Below, piece by piece: positions 1-8,701 of a stretch of 64,000 nucleotides of DNA. The stretch comes from Roseburia_C sp900315735. GTDB taxonomy: Bacteria; Bacillota; Clostridia; Lachnospirales; Lachnospiraceae. The stretch's first letter is position 1; every line of letters begins with the position of its first letter. The position numbers and the translations under genes are program-made. Where the stretch lies: NCBI GenBank assembly GCA_052118425.1, contig JBQKHF010000003.1. The stretch is one strand, 5' to 3'. The notes beneath the pieces were generated by a model, which saw only the letters and a program-made list of their open reading frames with translations, ran no database searches and was not told the DNA's origin.

Positions 1-1
1 A

Positions 2-583
2 GCAAAACGTACCTGTAGGGACTGGCTGAGAGAAAGAGAGTCCTATGGAGAAAAGGATGAAAAGAAATATCGTTATGTGCAGACGCATAAGGGTTTGCGG
101 AGTGTATTATACCGGAAATCCTTACGCAAAAAGATGGAACGGGAATTTCCGCAATGGCTGATGGACATTTCTTTGCTGCTTCAGACCGAAAATGTACAGG
201 TGGCATTATATCGGATACGGCCACAGACACCGGAGGTTTTAAAACCGGCGATTGATGATATGTTAGAAGAACTGTCACAGAATCCGGAGAGTATAGAACC
301 GTATCTTAATTTCCTGAAAGGGTATGATTTGCCGGATGTGCATTCTGCGATGCGTATGCTGTATGCATTATCCAATGGTGGTTATGGAAATAGTGAAAAG
401 CAGTTAAGACAGATTTTAAAGCGGAATCAGGAACTTTTAGATAAGGCGGAGAAGGAACGGAATCAGGATTCGCTGGCTGGCTTTTATGCATTGTTTTTAG
501 CACCGGCATTAACCGGAGCAGGAAAAATGATGATAGATATGACAGCTTTTCTGGTGGTATTTTTAACGAGTGTGCATAGATAG
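2..583 (+). CDS. TadC-like type II secretion F-domain protein (5' end outside window)
   Basis: The reading frame is open to the left edge of the window, so the gene is partial; the internal GTG at 77 is not needed as a start. The product is a helical T2SSF-type domain: the stretch around FPQWLMDISLLL, followed by a segment ending in MRMLYAL, resembles the cytoplasmic domain of Tad inner-membrane platform proteins. A C-terminal hydrophobic helix follows (ALFLAPALTGAG, then DMTAFLVVFL). In Tad systems the TadB/TadC pair forms the membrane platform for Flp pilus assembly. The following five small membrane or secreted genes run in the same direction with gaps of a few bases, as expected for a Tad operon. 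The family call is from domain appearance; whether it is TadB or TadC cannot be settled because the N terminus is missing. Confidence 0.6.
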   Translation, partial: AKRTCRDWLRERESYGEKDEKKYRYVQTHKGLRSVLYRKSLRKKMEREFPQWLMDISLLLQTENVQVALYRIRPQTPEVLKPAIDDMLEELSQNPESIEPYLNFLKGYDLPDVHSAMRMLYALSNGGYGNSEKQLRQILKRNQELLDKAEKERNQDSLAGFYALFLAPALTGAGKMMIDMTAFLVVFLTSVHR

Positions 584-591
584 GGGATTAG

Positions 592-966
592 ATGGAGCAG
601 GTAATAAAAACATATCTTGGAATATTTCTGATGATGTTGCTGTCGACAGTTGGAATAGGAATTGTGGCAGCAGAAGTGCAGATTTGTCAGGCAAGAAATT
701 TTAAATCGGATGTAGTAGTAGAACTGGAAAACAGCAATTATAACCGGGAAGTGATAAATGCCTGCATGAAGCAGGCTGATGAACTGGGCTACCAGCTGCA
801 GGTCAATTTATATGAGGATTCCGGAAATATAATTGTATGTGAAAATGGAAATGTGCCTTTTTTGGAAAAGAATGTAACCATGGCAGAGGTGGTATTGCAT
901 TATGGATACCGGATGGGACCATTTCACGGAAAAACGGAGCATAGTATCCGGGGATTTGGAAGGTAG
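592..966 (+). CDS. Tad-locus pilin-like membrane protein
   Basis: This 124-residue protein starts 8 bases after the upstream stop. It has one N-terminal membrane helix (about residues 7-28, YLGIFLMMLLSTVGIGIVAA) followed by a soluble domain of about 95 residues. The architecture matches the TadE/TadF-like or DUF4320-like minor pilins often placed after TadB/TadC in clostridial Tad loci. No hydrolase or binding motif is visible. The placement in the operon supports a role in pilus assembly, but sequence alone does not prove it. Confidence 0.5.
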   Translation: MEQVIKTYLGIFLMMLLSTVGIGIVAAEVQICQARNFKSDVVVELENSNYNREVINACMKQADELGYQLQVNLYEDSGNIIVCENGNVPFLEKNVTMAEVVLHYGYRMGPFHGKTEHSIRGFGR

Positions 967-970
967 GTTT

Positions 971-1072
971 ATGAGAAAAATTATAGAGGATTATGGACAG
1001 GCAATTATCTATGCAGTGCTTGGCAGTGGCTGTATCGGAGTACTGTGGTATTTGCTTGGTTATATCTGGTAA
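971..1072 (+). CDS. Small (33-residue) single-pass membrane peptide, pilin-like
   Basis: ATG at 971 follows the previous stop by 4 bases, with the weak ribosome binding sequence GGAAGG overlapping that stop. The peptide begins MRKIIEDYGQAIIYAVLGSG and continues with a hydrophobic stretch to the end (VLWYLLGYIW). The acidic-Tyr-Gly start of the hydrophobic segment resembles the next two genes and recalls the EYGLIAA hallmark of Flp pilins. The tight packing between neighbours argues that it is translated. Confidence 0.5.
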   Translation: MRKIIEDYGQAIIYAVLGSGCIGVLWYLLGYIW

Positions 1073-1083
1073 GGGGGATAAAA

Positions 1084-1227
1084 ATGCATTTTTTTATGGA
1101 AGAATATGGTGGACTTGTGATTGCGGTTCTGGCAGTTATAGTTATGACGGGAATTTTATTTGGACTGTTTTCGCAGGGTGGTTATCTATATGAAATGATA
1201 AGCAGAGCACAGGGTGCATTGGGGTAA
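1084..1227 (+). CDS. Flp-pilin-like small membrane protein
   Basis: ATG 1084 is preferred because AAGGGGG at 1071-1077 is a good ribosome binding site at proper spacing; an alternative upstream GTG at 1045 would overlap the preceding gene. The 47-residue product begins MHFFMEEYGGLVIAVLAVIV, close to the Flp-type pilin pattern (Glu-Tyr-Gly followed by a hydrophobic helix), with a short polar tail. It has no long processed leader, so it is either a minimal pilin or a membrane accessory. The next gene starts 5 bases downstream. Confidence 0.55.
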   Translation: MHFFMEEYGGLVIAVLAVIVMTGILFGLFSQGGYLYEMISRAQGALG

Positions 1228-1232
1228 AACAA

Positions 1233-1676
1233 ATGAAGGCATTATGGAAAGAATATGGACAGACAGTAATTACTGTATTGGTGGCGGCAACGTTATTGAT
1301 GTTATGCTTATGGGGATTCCGTGTAATTGGAAATATGACAGAGCGTCCGGCAGCCGGTGCAGATATCGGAAATAATATGGATGGAAAAATATTAAAAGAT
1401 ATTTGCAGCCGTCCGGTTCCGGAGATTACTTATGAAGCCAATCGTATTTTAACAACAGCAGATAAGATAGCGTTGTCAGAACTATTTTATGCAGTGGATG
1501 CAGATGGAAAGGAACTTAAGATTGAGATAACTGATATCAGAAATCAGGCAGGGGAAGCAGTAGATGATATTTATGAAAAGGCAGGAATCTATGAAATAGA
1601 GGTACGGGCAGAAGATGCATATGAAAAGCAGACGGTTTCTTGTTTCCGGATTCCGGTAAATGGAGGCGGTGTATGA
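1233..1676 (+). CDS. Tad-locus anchored extracytoplasmic protein
   Basis: The 147-residue product begins MKALWKEYGQTVITVLVAAT, the third consecutive gene with a basic start followed by a Tyr-Gly membrane helix. An extracellular part of about 115 residues follows, with a beta-rich, Ig-like look near the end (AGIYEIEVRAEDAYEKQTVS). The stop codon overlaps the next start (ATGA at 1673-1676), showing translational coupling. The likely role is an anchored surface or pilus-associated subunit; no named family is certain. Confidence 0.5.
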   Translation: MKALWKEYGQTVITVLVAATLLMLCLWGFRVIGNMTERPAAGADIGNNMDGKILKDICSRPVPEITYEANRILTTADKIALSELFYAVDADGKELKIEITDIRNQAGEAVDDIYEKAGIYEIEVRAEDAYEKQTVSCFRIPVNGGGV

Positions 1677-2302
1677 AACATATGGTATTTGGGGTATTGT
1701 CCGGAGGCATTGTCATACTTTTCGTAGTGATGCTGCTGACGATGCAGCATAAGAATGTGCGGAAAGAAGAATTAGAACAGAGTCTTACGGAAGCAATGGA
1801 AACAACATTGCAGATGGTAAAAACGGATGCAGACAAAGACTATACATCCGAAGAGATGCGGGCATTATTGATTCGCAATTTAGTGCCGCAGATAAATTCA
1901 GATTCTGAATTAACCGTTCGGATGCTTGCAGCAGATGTAGAAAAAGGATTACTTTCCGTGGAAGTGGAAGAGTATTTTTCTTATCCGGGTGGGAAAAAAG
2001 GCAGTATACAGTGCTGCCGTACAATTCTTGCCGAAGAGGATAGCGAGGAAACGGAGAAGGGGGAAAAAGAAGTGGCAATGCAGACCGTAATTTTTTATCG
2101 TTCCAGGGAAGAGATGGAACAGGGAGAATCTTATTATAAGAAGCTGGAAATACAAAAAGGGGATTACTGTATTTCTCCGGCAGAACCGGTTTGTGATGAT
2201 TTGAAAAAGAAATTTTTAGAGTGGCGGGACAGCAAGGATTATCTTGCAGATTTTACGCAGTGTGTAGAAGAAAATCAGACATATTATGCAGTATTTGAAT
2301 AG
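1673..2302 (+). CDS. Membrane-anchored protein of the Tad operon
   Basis: I chose the ATG at 1673 because it overlaps the upstream stop (ATGA) and is preceded by GGAGGCGG. The 209-residue protein has an N-terminal membrane anchor (MKHMVFGVLSGGIVILFVVM) and a charged, probably extracytoplasmic domain with one central amphipathic segment. No catalytic motif is recognised. Nine bases separate it from the next gene, consistent with one transcript. I do not recognise the family beyond its operon context. Confidence 0.5.
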   Translation: MKHMVFGVLSGGIVILFVVMLLTMQHKNVRKEELEQSLTEAMETTLQMVKTDADKDYTSEEMRALLIRNLVPQINSDSELTVRMLAADVEKGLLSVEVEEYFSYPGGKKGSIQCCRTILAEEDSEETEKGEKEVAMQTVIFYRSREEMEQGESYYKKLEIQKGDYCISPAEPVCDDLKKKFLEWRDSKDYLADFTQCVEENQTYYAVFE

Positions 2303-2311
2303 GGGGTAAGC

Positions 2312-5011
2312 ATGAAAAAGAAGGTGCGAAGGGGAGTCTGCCGTTTACTTTGCGGCTGTATGATTCTTTTTATGAGTCCGGGCAGTATTCAGATAATAAG
2401 TGCAGAGGAAACCGAGGTGGCAGATGCGGCAGAATCTGAAGGAACAGCAGAATTTGAAAGAACAGAAGTATCGGAAACAGAAGCACTGGAAACAGTAGAA
2501 AACAAGCGGATAGAAGAATCAGAGAGGAAAAAGGAAAAACGGACAGAAGAGAAATCAGAAGAGCAGACGGAAGAGCAGCAAGAGAAAACGTTGGAAGAAA
2601 TGCCGGATGAATTTATTTCATCTGCTTACGGAAGTGTCCAGACCTGGTATCCCAAAACTTCCGGGTATTTTGTATTGACAGTCCGTGATAATGCAGGTGG
2701 AAGAACGGCTCGTTACCGAATTGATTGTAATATTGGGGAACGTCATCCCAATGGAATTAATTATCGAATCTATTATAAGATGTATTTGATTGGTGGGGAT
2801 GAGCTTGGCATTACATTAGAGGAGAAGGAATATTATACCAGACATGATAATGCTACTTCTGAAATCGGAGCAAGGGAATATCATCTTCCGGTTACTTTTC
2901 GCTTGCCGGAGCTGGGGCATCATTTTGAAGGAGTGTCTACCAGCGACTGTTATCAGACCTATTTTGAGAGTATGGAAGAAGAAACCTGTAGTTTTGTAGT
3001 GGATACCAATGGATGTGGAATGACACCCTGGGGAGATGATGGTGCATGGCATAATGATAATATAGAAGTAAATTACCTCGAAAATCGTTATACTATTCAT
3101 TATGATGGAAATGGGGCTACCAGCGGAACTGTTGCTTCTCAACCGGATGTGCTCTATGGAAAACAGATTCAGCTGCGGCAGAATCAGTACAAAAAGGAGT
3201 ATGCAGTAACTTTTGATGGAAATGGCGGAATGTCAGAGGTAGAGAATCTTACGGCAGAAAGTTCTTTTGCAGGCTGGGAGGATCATAACAGTTTTTACTA
3301 TAATGGAATAGAATTCCCATGGTATGCATTTGATGCGCCATGTTATGCAAAAGCAAATCCGGATTTACTGGAAAGCTTCGGTTATAATAAGGCTGCATTA
3401 TTAAGTCATTTCTATCAGTATGTGATACAGGGCAGAGAAAAAAGAATATCCAGTCCATATTTTCGTTTGACGGATTATATGAAATATGGAGGGGAAGATT
3501 TAAAACAGGCATTTGGCAGTCGGCGGGAGTCGTATTTGTTGCATTGGATCAATCATGGATATATTGAGCATAGAGTGGGGATTGGCACAATCGGTGTGCC
3601 GGAAGCGTTATCGGAACTTTCTGTATACGAAGATAAGGCACAGGTATTAAAGTTATCATCAAAGCATAAGGGAGAGGTTCTATTAAAGGCACAATGGAAG
3701 GATGCAGAAGTAATACTTCCTTCAGCAAAACGCAGTGGATATGCGTTAGCTGGCTGGGCGGACGGGAAAGACGCAAAAGAACCAGAGTACTATCCCGGAG
3801 ATAAAGTTAAGATAACAGAAAATCAGACCTTTTATGCCATTTGGAAGAAATCAAAACCACCGGTTATAGAGCGTATGATATCCATTCAGAATGGGACGGA
3901 TGGATTCTATACATATGCCTATGTGCGGGATGGCGGAGATGGAATCTCAAAAACTGCCTTTGCGGTATGGAGTGAAAATCAGGGACAGGATGATTTGGCA
4001 GCAGAGTGGCAGACAACGGAATTAGGAGAAGAAGGGGACTATTTTGTAGAGGGGCAAAGATATAATTACCGCTATAATACTTCTGCTGCAAAACATAAAA
4101 ATGAATATGGCAGGCATCTGATTTCAATTTATGCATATGACAATTTGGATGGCTATGCAACGGCAGATACGGATTTTTGCTATTGTTTTCCAATCATTTT
4201 TGATGGAAATGAAGGTCTCATTGACGGAGAGGAGACAAAGCAGGAAAAACGATATTATGGGACACCCTATGGAGAAATGCCGGTTGCCGTCCGGGAGAAT
4301 TGTTTTTTCTTAGGATGGAGTACAGAGCCGAATGCAATATGGCAGGAAAGAGAGCTTATCGGGGAAGAAGATATCTTTTGCCATGTAGGAGAACAGAGAT
4401 TATATGCACAGTGGGATGAGAGTCCTGTTATTGAGGCGGAAGATCAGTACTATAGTTTAATGGATGCAAGAAGTGGCAGGATTACAGAAGAGATGCTTTT
4501 GCAGCAGGCCTGTGCGAAGGATAAGGAAAACAGCTCAGAAGATAATCCGGAAGGCATCTTAAATAGCGGAGCAGATGAAGAGAAGAATACTGTTTTTTGC
4601 GTGGAAGATTATAAGGAAGAAGAATGGAAGAACTTTGCACATGAAGGAACCACCACGATTACTTATTATGCAAAAGATGCAGTTGGAAATATCAGCAGAA
4701 AACAGGTTACCGTTTATCTGGTGGATACTGCTTCACAACAGGTAAAGGAAAAAGAAAAAGCGTTTCGATTTATCAGTGAAAAATATCTTGATACTATAAC
4801 ACCGGATTCCATTTGGAAGAAAGAAGAAAATTACAGACAGTTAGAAAAAGCATTGCAAAGGAATACGGTTTTGGAAGTCTGGAATTTATCATCTCAGCAG
4901 TTAAATGAAATAAAAGAATATGAATTGCAGCAGAATACCGGGAAAATGACGGAAATTGAGCGATTTCGAAGCAAATTTATCCAGTGTATCGGTGAAAATG
5001 CTGAAATTTAA
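2312..5011 (+). CDS. Large secreted surface protein with InlB-type (Listeria-Bacteroides) repeats
   Basis: The 899-residue protein has a signal peptide at about residues 1-31 (CRLLCGCMILFMSPGSIQII), then a low-complexity Glu/Thr-rich spacer (about 32-100). A folded domain and several InlB-B/Listeria-Bacteroides repeat signatures follow: YDGNGATSG near residue 265, FAGWEDH near 320, a unit ending GWADG...YAIWKK, and FDGNEG...LGWSTEP...LYAQWDE. An Ig-like unit ends VTVYLVD and the C terminus is helical. There is no LPXTG motif or C-terminal membrane anchor, so display may depend on the pilus or another partner. It is the last large gene of the Tad operon. Adhesion or tip presentation is inferred from the repeat type and context only. 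Confidence 0.65.
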   Translation: MKKKVRRGVCRLLCGCMILFMSPGSIQIISAEETEVADAAESEGTAEFERTEVSETEALETVENKRIEESERKKEKRTEEKSEEQTEEQQEKTLEEMPDEFISSAYGSVQTWYPKTSGYFVLTVRDNAGGRTARYRIDCNIGERHPNGINYRIYYKMYLIGGDELGITLEEKEYYTRHDNATSEIGAREYHLPVTFRLPELGHHFEGVSTSDCYQTYFESMEEETCSFVVDTNGCGMTPWGDDGAWHNDNIEVNYLENRYTIHYDGNGATSGTVASQPDVLYGKQIQLRQNQYKKEYAVTFDGNGGMSEVENLTAESSFAGWEDHNSFYYNGIEFPWYAFDAPCYAKANPDLLESFGYNKAALLSHFYQYVIQGREKRISSPYFRLTDYMKYGGEDLKQAFGSRRESYLLHWINHGYIEHRVGIGTIGVPEALSELSVYEDKAQVLKLSSKHKGEVLLKAQWKDAEVILPSAKRSGYALAGWADGKDAKEPEYYPGDKVKITENQTFYAIWKKSKPPVIERMISIQNGTDGFYTYAYVRDGGDGISKTAFAVWSENQGQDDLAAEWQTTELGEEGDYFVEGQRYNYRYNTSAAKHKNEYGRHLISIYAYDNLDGYATADTDFCYCFPIIFDGNEGLIDGEETKQEKRYYGTPYGEMPVAVRENCFFLGWSTEPNAIWQERELIGEEDIFCHVGEQRLYAQWDESPVIEAEDQYYSLMDARSGRITEEMLLQQACAKDKENSSEDNPEGILNSGADEEKNTVFCVEDYKEEEWKNFAHEGTTTITYYAKDAVGNISRKQVTVYLVDTASQQVKEKEKAFRFISEKYLDTITPDSIWKKEENYRQLEKALQRNTVLEVWNLSSQQLNEIKEYELQQNTGKMTEIERFRSKFIQCIGENAEI

Positions 5012-5088
5012 GCAGAAAGAAGAAATTGGTTGCACAATGAAAATGACATATGGTATAGTTGGAGAAAAGTGAAAGGAGTTATGAAAAA

Positions 5089-5862
5089 TTGAATCCAAAG
5101 AAAAAAATATTGATTTTATCAGGCTGTGTGCTTACTGTGGCAGCCATAGTTGGTGGCACATTTTTTGTACAGCAGAACAGTAAGCATGCATTAAGCGGCA
5201 CATTCGTAGGAAAGTTCCACGAAGCAGAGGAGCATGCAACAGGATTTGTGGTATGTAAGACCGAATCATTGCAGGAGGTATTTTGGCAGAAGAAAGAAGA
5301 GGCTGAGAAGGAAGTACAGGATATGCTGCTGGCTGCCACGCAGGAAGCAGAAATCGAAGAAGAGGTTCTGGTGGCAAAGCAGGAAGTGCCGGATGAATCC
5401 GATGGAAAGAATGAGAAAACCAATAAAAAGGGAACACAGGAAGTGACGCCGGGAAAGGGCGCAACAGAGCCGGTATCAACTGCAGGAGGGCAGACACCTT
5501 CATCCCAGGAAAAAGCACCGGCATCCGGAGAACAGGAACCAAACGCTGGAACTCCGGCAGCACCATCAGAGACACCGTCAGAAACTCCGGCAACGACACC
5601 AACAGAACAGCCGGCAGAGGAAACAAAGCCAGCAAATCCATGCCCGTATCCACTTTGGACGGTAATGAGTTTTGATGATGGAACTATGGGATATTACTGG
5701 CCGATGGATTATGATATTGCAGATGCAGTAAGAGTAGATAATGAGCTGTATGAATTACATTATACCAGACTGGTAAGTACAACCTTTGTGGGAAATTATG
5801 ATGGTGCATATCATGTAAGATTAAGTAAATTCAGTTATCATATTCCATATGCGGATGACTGA
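5089..5862 (+). CDS. Membrane-anchored protein with Pro/Thr-rich linker
   Basis: The frame opens with TTG codons at 5059 and 5089. TTG 5089 is favoured because GAAAGGAG at 5071-5078 lies at proper distance, whereas 5059 has no ribosome binding site; an ATG at 5081 is out of frame and ends after three codons. The 257-residue product has an N-terminal membrane helix (KKILILSGCVLTVAAIVGG), a charged coiled segment, a Pro/Thr/Glu-rich spacer (about residues 115-185) and a C-terminal domain of about 65 residues rich in Tyr, Asp and aromatics. It looks like a cell-surface stalk. Function unknown; proximity suggests the Tad operon. Confidence 0.55.
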   Translation: MNPKKKILILSGCVLTVAAIVGGTFFVQQNSKHALSGTFVGKFHEAEEHATGFVVCKTESLQEVFWQKKEEAEKEVQDMLLAATQEAEIEEEVLVAKQEVPDESDGKNEKTNKKGTQEVTPGKGATEPVSTAGGQTPSSQEKAPASGEQEPNAGTPAAPSETPSETPATTPTEQPAEETKPANPCPYPLWTVMSFDDGTMGYYWPMDYDIADAVRVDNELYELHYTRLVSTTFVGNYDGAYHVRLSKFSYHIPYADD

Positions 5863-5873
5863 TGATAGAAAAA

Positions 5874-5922
5874 GAAAAGGTATATCGAAAACTCCCTAAG
5901 GAGTTTTCAGATATACCTTTTC
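5874..5922. terminator. Bidirectional intrinsic terminator
   Basis: A near-perfect hairpin has arms 5875-5895 and 5900-5921 with a CTAA loop and one bulged base, flanked by A-rich sequence on one side and T-rich on the other. It lies between converging genes. The stop codon of the minus-strand gene (5896-5898) sits in the loop, so the hairpin overlaps that gene's last codons. Confidence 0.85.
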
Positions 5923-7146
5923 GATTCTGTTCTTATCCATTTTCTCAACCCGGAGCAGGATTCCATTTTCTGTGGTAATGGATTCTCCCTCGTCCGGAAG
6001 ATGGTCTAAATGTTCTAAGATATAGCCGCCAATGGAATCATAATCTTCTGATTCTAAGTGAATACCCAGTTTTTCACACATATCATAAAGGTTCATGGAA
6101 CCATTGACCAGATATTCTTTTTCATTTAAAGCAGTAATATCAGCTTCTTCATTGGCATCATATTCGTCGTGAATTTCGCCTACAATTTCCTCTAATAAAT
6201 CTTCTAAAGTAACAAGACCGGCAGTCGCACCATATTCATCTAATACGATAGCAATGTTGAGGGAAGAAGCCTGCATTTCTTTTAATAATTCAGCAGTGTT
6301 CTTGTGCTCATATGTAAAGAATGGTTCTCTCATAATAGCACGGATGGAAAAATTCGTCCGGTCATCATAGAGCAGTAAATCCTTTATATTTAAAATACCA
6401 ATGACATTGTCGGTGGTATCTTCATATACAGGTAATCTTGTATATTTGGCTTCCCGGAAAATCTCTAATAATTTCTCGTAGCTGGCGTTGACATCTACGA
6501 AAGTCATATCGATACGGGGAACCATAATTTCTTTGGCTTCGGAATCGGTTAAATCGAACACATTATTAATCATATCGCGTTCTTCATTTTCAATTACACC
6601 CGATTCGTGACTGACATTTACGATAGTACGAAGCTCGGCTTCTGTCATGGTCTGTTTCTTGGCATCCGGGTCAATATGCAGAAGCTTTAAGAAGCCATGA
6701 GAAAGCATATTGATAATAAAGATGACAGGAGTAAGAACCTTCATAAGAAAGCTGATGACTCCGGAATACATTAATGCCAGTTTTTCAGAATGTATGGTAG
6801 CAATTGTTTTTGGAGTGATTTCACCGAAAATCAGAATCAATACTGTTAAAATTCCGGTTGATATTCCTGCAGCAACACTTCCGAAAATTCGGATGGCAAG
6901 TGCTGTAGAAATAGCAGAAGCGGATAAGTTCACAATATTATTTCCGATTAAAATAGCGCTTAACATCTTAGATGAATGATCCGTGATAGCAAGCACGCGC
7001 TTTGCCCGTACATTTCCTTCATCTGCTAAAGTCCGCATCTTAATCCGGTTGACGGTTACAAGAGCGGTTTCAGCAGATGAAAAGAAAGCTGAAAGAAGAA
7101 TCAGTATGACAAGACTTACTAATTGGATGATATCTGTTCCACTCAA
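5896..7146 (-). CDS. CNNM/CorC (HlyC) family membrane protein with CBS pair
   Basis: TTG at 7146 is preferred as the start: AGGTGG is 6-7 bases upstream and the codon begins one base after the stop of the upstream gene. A GTG at 7188 would add an unlikely 14-residue leader. The 416-residue product has an N-terminal DUF21 (CNNM) membrane domain (IIQLVSLVILILLSAFFSSAE), a CBS-domain pair in the middle (the conserved VPRIDMTFVD entry and the second CBS with VLDEYGATAGLVTLEDLLEE), and a C-terminal CorC_HlyC transporter-associated domain. The family is linked to Mg2+/Co2+ homeostasis or efflux. The true ion is not shown by the sequence. Confidence 0.9.
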   Translation of the reverse strand: MSGTDIIQLVSLVILILLSAFFSSAETALVTVNRIKMRTLADEGNVRAKRVLAITDHSSKMLSAILIGNNIVNLSASAISTALAIRIFGSVAAGISTGILTVLILIFGEITPKTIATIHSEKLALMYSGVISFLMKVLTPVIFIINMLSHGFLKLLHIDPDAKKQTMTEAELRTIVNVSHESGVIENEERDMINNVFDLTDSEAKEIMVPRIDMTFVDVNASYEKLLEIFREAKYTRLPVYEDTTDNVIGILNIKDLLLYDDRTNFSIRAIMREPFFTYEHKNTAELLKEMQASSLNIAIVLDEYGATAGLVTLEDLLEEIVGEIHDEYDANEEADITALNEKEYLVNGSMNLYDMCEKLGIHLESEDYDSIGGYILEHLDHLPDEGESITTENGILLRVEKMDKNRIEKVYLKTP

Positions 7147-7147
7147 A

Positions 7148-7387
7148 TTAGTCCACCTGCAGATTGGAATAGTAATCCGTAAGAGCACTTAAATCTACCT
7201 CGGTATAGGATACCGGTTTATTTGCTTCGTGATTTTTATAAATAGAGAAGCCTGCCCATCCTATGATAAGTGCAACTACAACAACAGTAGCGGTATAACC
7301 AAGATAACGTTTGCATTTCTCACGTTTCATTATTTTTTTACGATTTTTCTTTTGTTCTTTATAACGGTCAACTTTTTCCTGACTCAT
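7148..7387 (-). CDS. Small single-pass membrane protein, basic N terminus
   Basis: ATG 7387 is preceded by AAGGAG at good spacing. The 79-residue product has a highly basic N terminus (about 28 residues, Lys/Arg-rich), one membrane helix (YTATVVVVALIIGWAGFSIY) and a short outer tail. One base separates its stop from the start of the CNNM/CorC gene, so the two are translationally linked. Similar small proteins are not functionally assigned; it may be a partner of the transporter. Confidence 0.65.
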   Translation of the reverse strand: MSQEKVDRYKEQKKNRKKIMKREKCKRYLGYTATVVVVALIIGWAGFSIYKNHEANKPVSYTEVDLSALTDYYSNLQVD

Positions 7388-7506
7388 AAGAAATCTCCTT
7401 GCATTGTTTTTTATAATAATGGTATTATACACCATATAGGAATAAAATTGAACAAAAAATTCAAAAACTAATAGAAAACGAAAAGAAATAGAAGAAGGAA
7501 AGAAAA

Positions 7507-8148
7507 ATGAAGCAGGGAATAATATTTGATATGGATGGAACACTGTGGGATTCCACAGAGGGTGTGGCAGAATCATGGAATGAAATATTAAAACAGGAAA
7601 AGGTAGACCGTGCACCTCTTACCGTAGAGGATTTTCGTGGAATCATGGGAAAAACCATGGATGTTATCGCAGCAAAATTTTTCCCGGATATGCCGGAAAA
7701 AGAGCGAATGGAACTTTTGGATAAATGTGGCGAATATGAAAATGAATATCTGTCCGAGCACGGTGCAGTGTTATATCCGGGCGTGGAAGAAACCTTTGCT
7801 AAGCTGAAGGAAAAATATGAACTTTATATCGTAAGCAATTGTCAGAGCGGATATATCGAAGCATTTCTTTCTTATTATAAATTAGGAAAATACATTTCTG
7901 ATATAGAATGTTATGGAAATAATGAAAAACAGAAGGAAGATAACATTGCACTGGTGGTATCCCGGAATGCACTGACCGATGCAGTGTATGTAGGAGATAT
8001 CCAGAGTGATTATGAATCCAGCAAAAAAGCAGGGGTAGCTTTTATCCATGCAGCATATGGATTTGGAGTAATTGAGGATAAAGTGCCGGAAATCGATAAT
8101 TTATCACAGCTTCCGGAAGTGGTAGAGAAAGTATTTGCCGGAAAATAA
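7507..8148 (+). CDS. HAD-superfamily hydrolase, phosphoglycolate-phosphatase-like
   Basis: The 213-residue protein has HAD motif I IFDMDGTLWDS (nucleophile Asp8, acid Asp10), a helical cap, motif II YIVSNC, and a C-terminal motif IV region VYVGDIQSDYESSKKAG. It therefore is a cytosolic, Mg2+-dependent phosphatase of the beta-phosphoglucomutase/phosphoglycolate phosphatase class. The substrate is unknown. It is transcribed alone and divergently from the 7148-7387 gene; a ribosome binding site GAAGGAAAG precedes the ATG. Confidence 0.85.
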   Translation: MKQGIIFDMDGTLWDSTEGVAESWNEILKQEKVDRAPLTVEDFRGIMGKTMDVIAAKFFPDMPEKERMELLDKCGEYENEYLSEHGAVLYPGVEETFAKLKEKYELYIVSNCQSGYIEAFLSYYKLGKYISDIECYGNNEKQKEDNIALVVSRNALTDAVYVGDIQSDYESSKKAGVAFIHAAYGFGVIEDKVPEIDNLSQLPEVVEKVFAGK

Positions 8149-8188
8149 TAAAAATAGAAAACAGGAAATGAATCTAGAAATAAGAAAA

Positions 8189-8234
8189 TAAGAGTCTGGT
8201 TTTGTTTGAAAAGAACGAAGCAGGGCTCTTTTTT
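8189..8234 (+). terminator. Intrinsic terminator after the HAD gene
   Basis: An AGAGTCTG / CAGGGCTCT stem, closed through one G-T pair, is followed by TTTTTT at 8229-8234, about 40 bases after the stop codon. Confidence 0.6.
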
Positions 8235-8280
8235 AGTTGCCAAGCATTCGTAAAAAGCTGCCAGTGGCAGGTTTTATATG

Positions 8281-8332
8281 TTGACAAACAATATTATATG
8301 ATATATAGTATTGAATATGAAATAGTAATACA
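8281..8332 (+). promoter_or_regulatory. Promoter of the PadR operon with possible operator
   Basis: TTGACA at 8281-8286 and TATAGT at 8304-8309 are separated by exactly 17 bp. Overlapping and just downstream is an imperfect inverted repeat with outer arms GTATT (8308-8312) and AATAC (8328-8332). PadR regulators commonly repress their own operons through such AT-rich dyads, so this is the expected operator; binding is inferred. Confidence 0.65.
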
Positions 8333-8377
8333 TAAAAAATAATATTAGATTCATAGAGATATGGAGGGAGTGATTGC

Positions 8378-8701
8378 ATGGTATTTAATACAGGCGCGGC
8401 ACTTCTGGATGCAATTGTTTTAGCTGTAGTATCGAAGGATGAGGAAGGTACTTATGGCTATAAGATTACACAGGATGTGCGGAAAGCCATCGAAGTGTCA
8501 GAATCAACGCTGTATCCGGTGCTGCGAAGATTGCAGAAGGACGGTTGTCTGGAAGTATATGACAGAGAGTGTGGGGGCAGAAATCGAAGGTATTATAAGA
8601 TAACTGAGAATGGAAATGAAAGATTAACATATTATCGAAAGGAATGGGAAAATTATTCTTCGAAAATAACAGAATTATTTTCCGGAGAGGAGAAGATATG
8701 A
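8378..8701 (+). CDS. PadR-family transcriptional regulator
   Basis: The 107-residue protein is a PadR winged-helix: it contains GTYGYKITQDV, the recognition region SESTLYPVLRRLQKDGCLE and the wing GGRNRRYYKITENG. PadR proteins are dimeric repressors that respond to envelope stress or small ligands. The stop overlaps the next ATG (ATGA at 8698-8701), and the two following genes encode a HAAS/DUF1700 protein and a DUF4097 protein. This is the standard three-gene envelope-stress arrangement in Firmicutes. It probably controls its own operon from the promoter at 8281. Confidence 0.9.
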   Translation: MVFNTGAALLDAIVLAVVSKDEEGTYGYKITQDVRKAIEVSESTLYPVLRRLQKDGCLEVYDRECGGRNRRYYKITENGNERLTYYRKEWENYSSKITELFSGEEKI

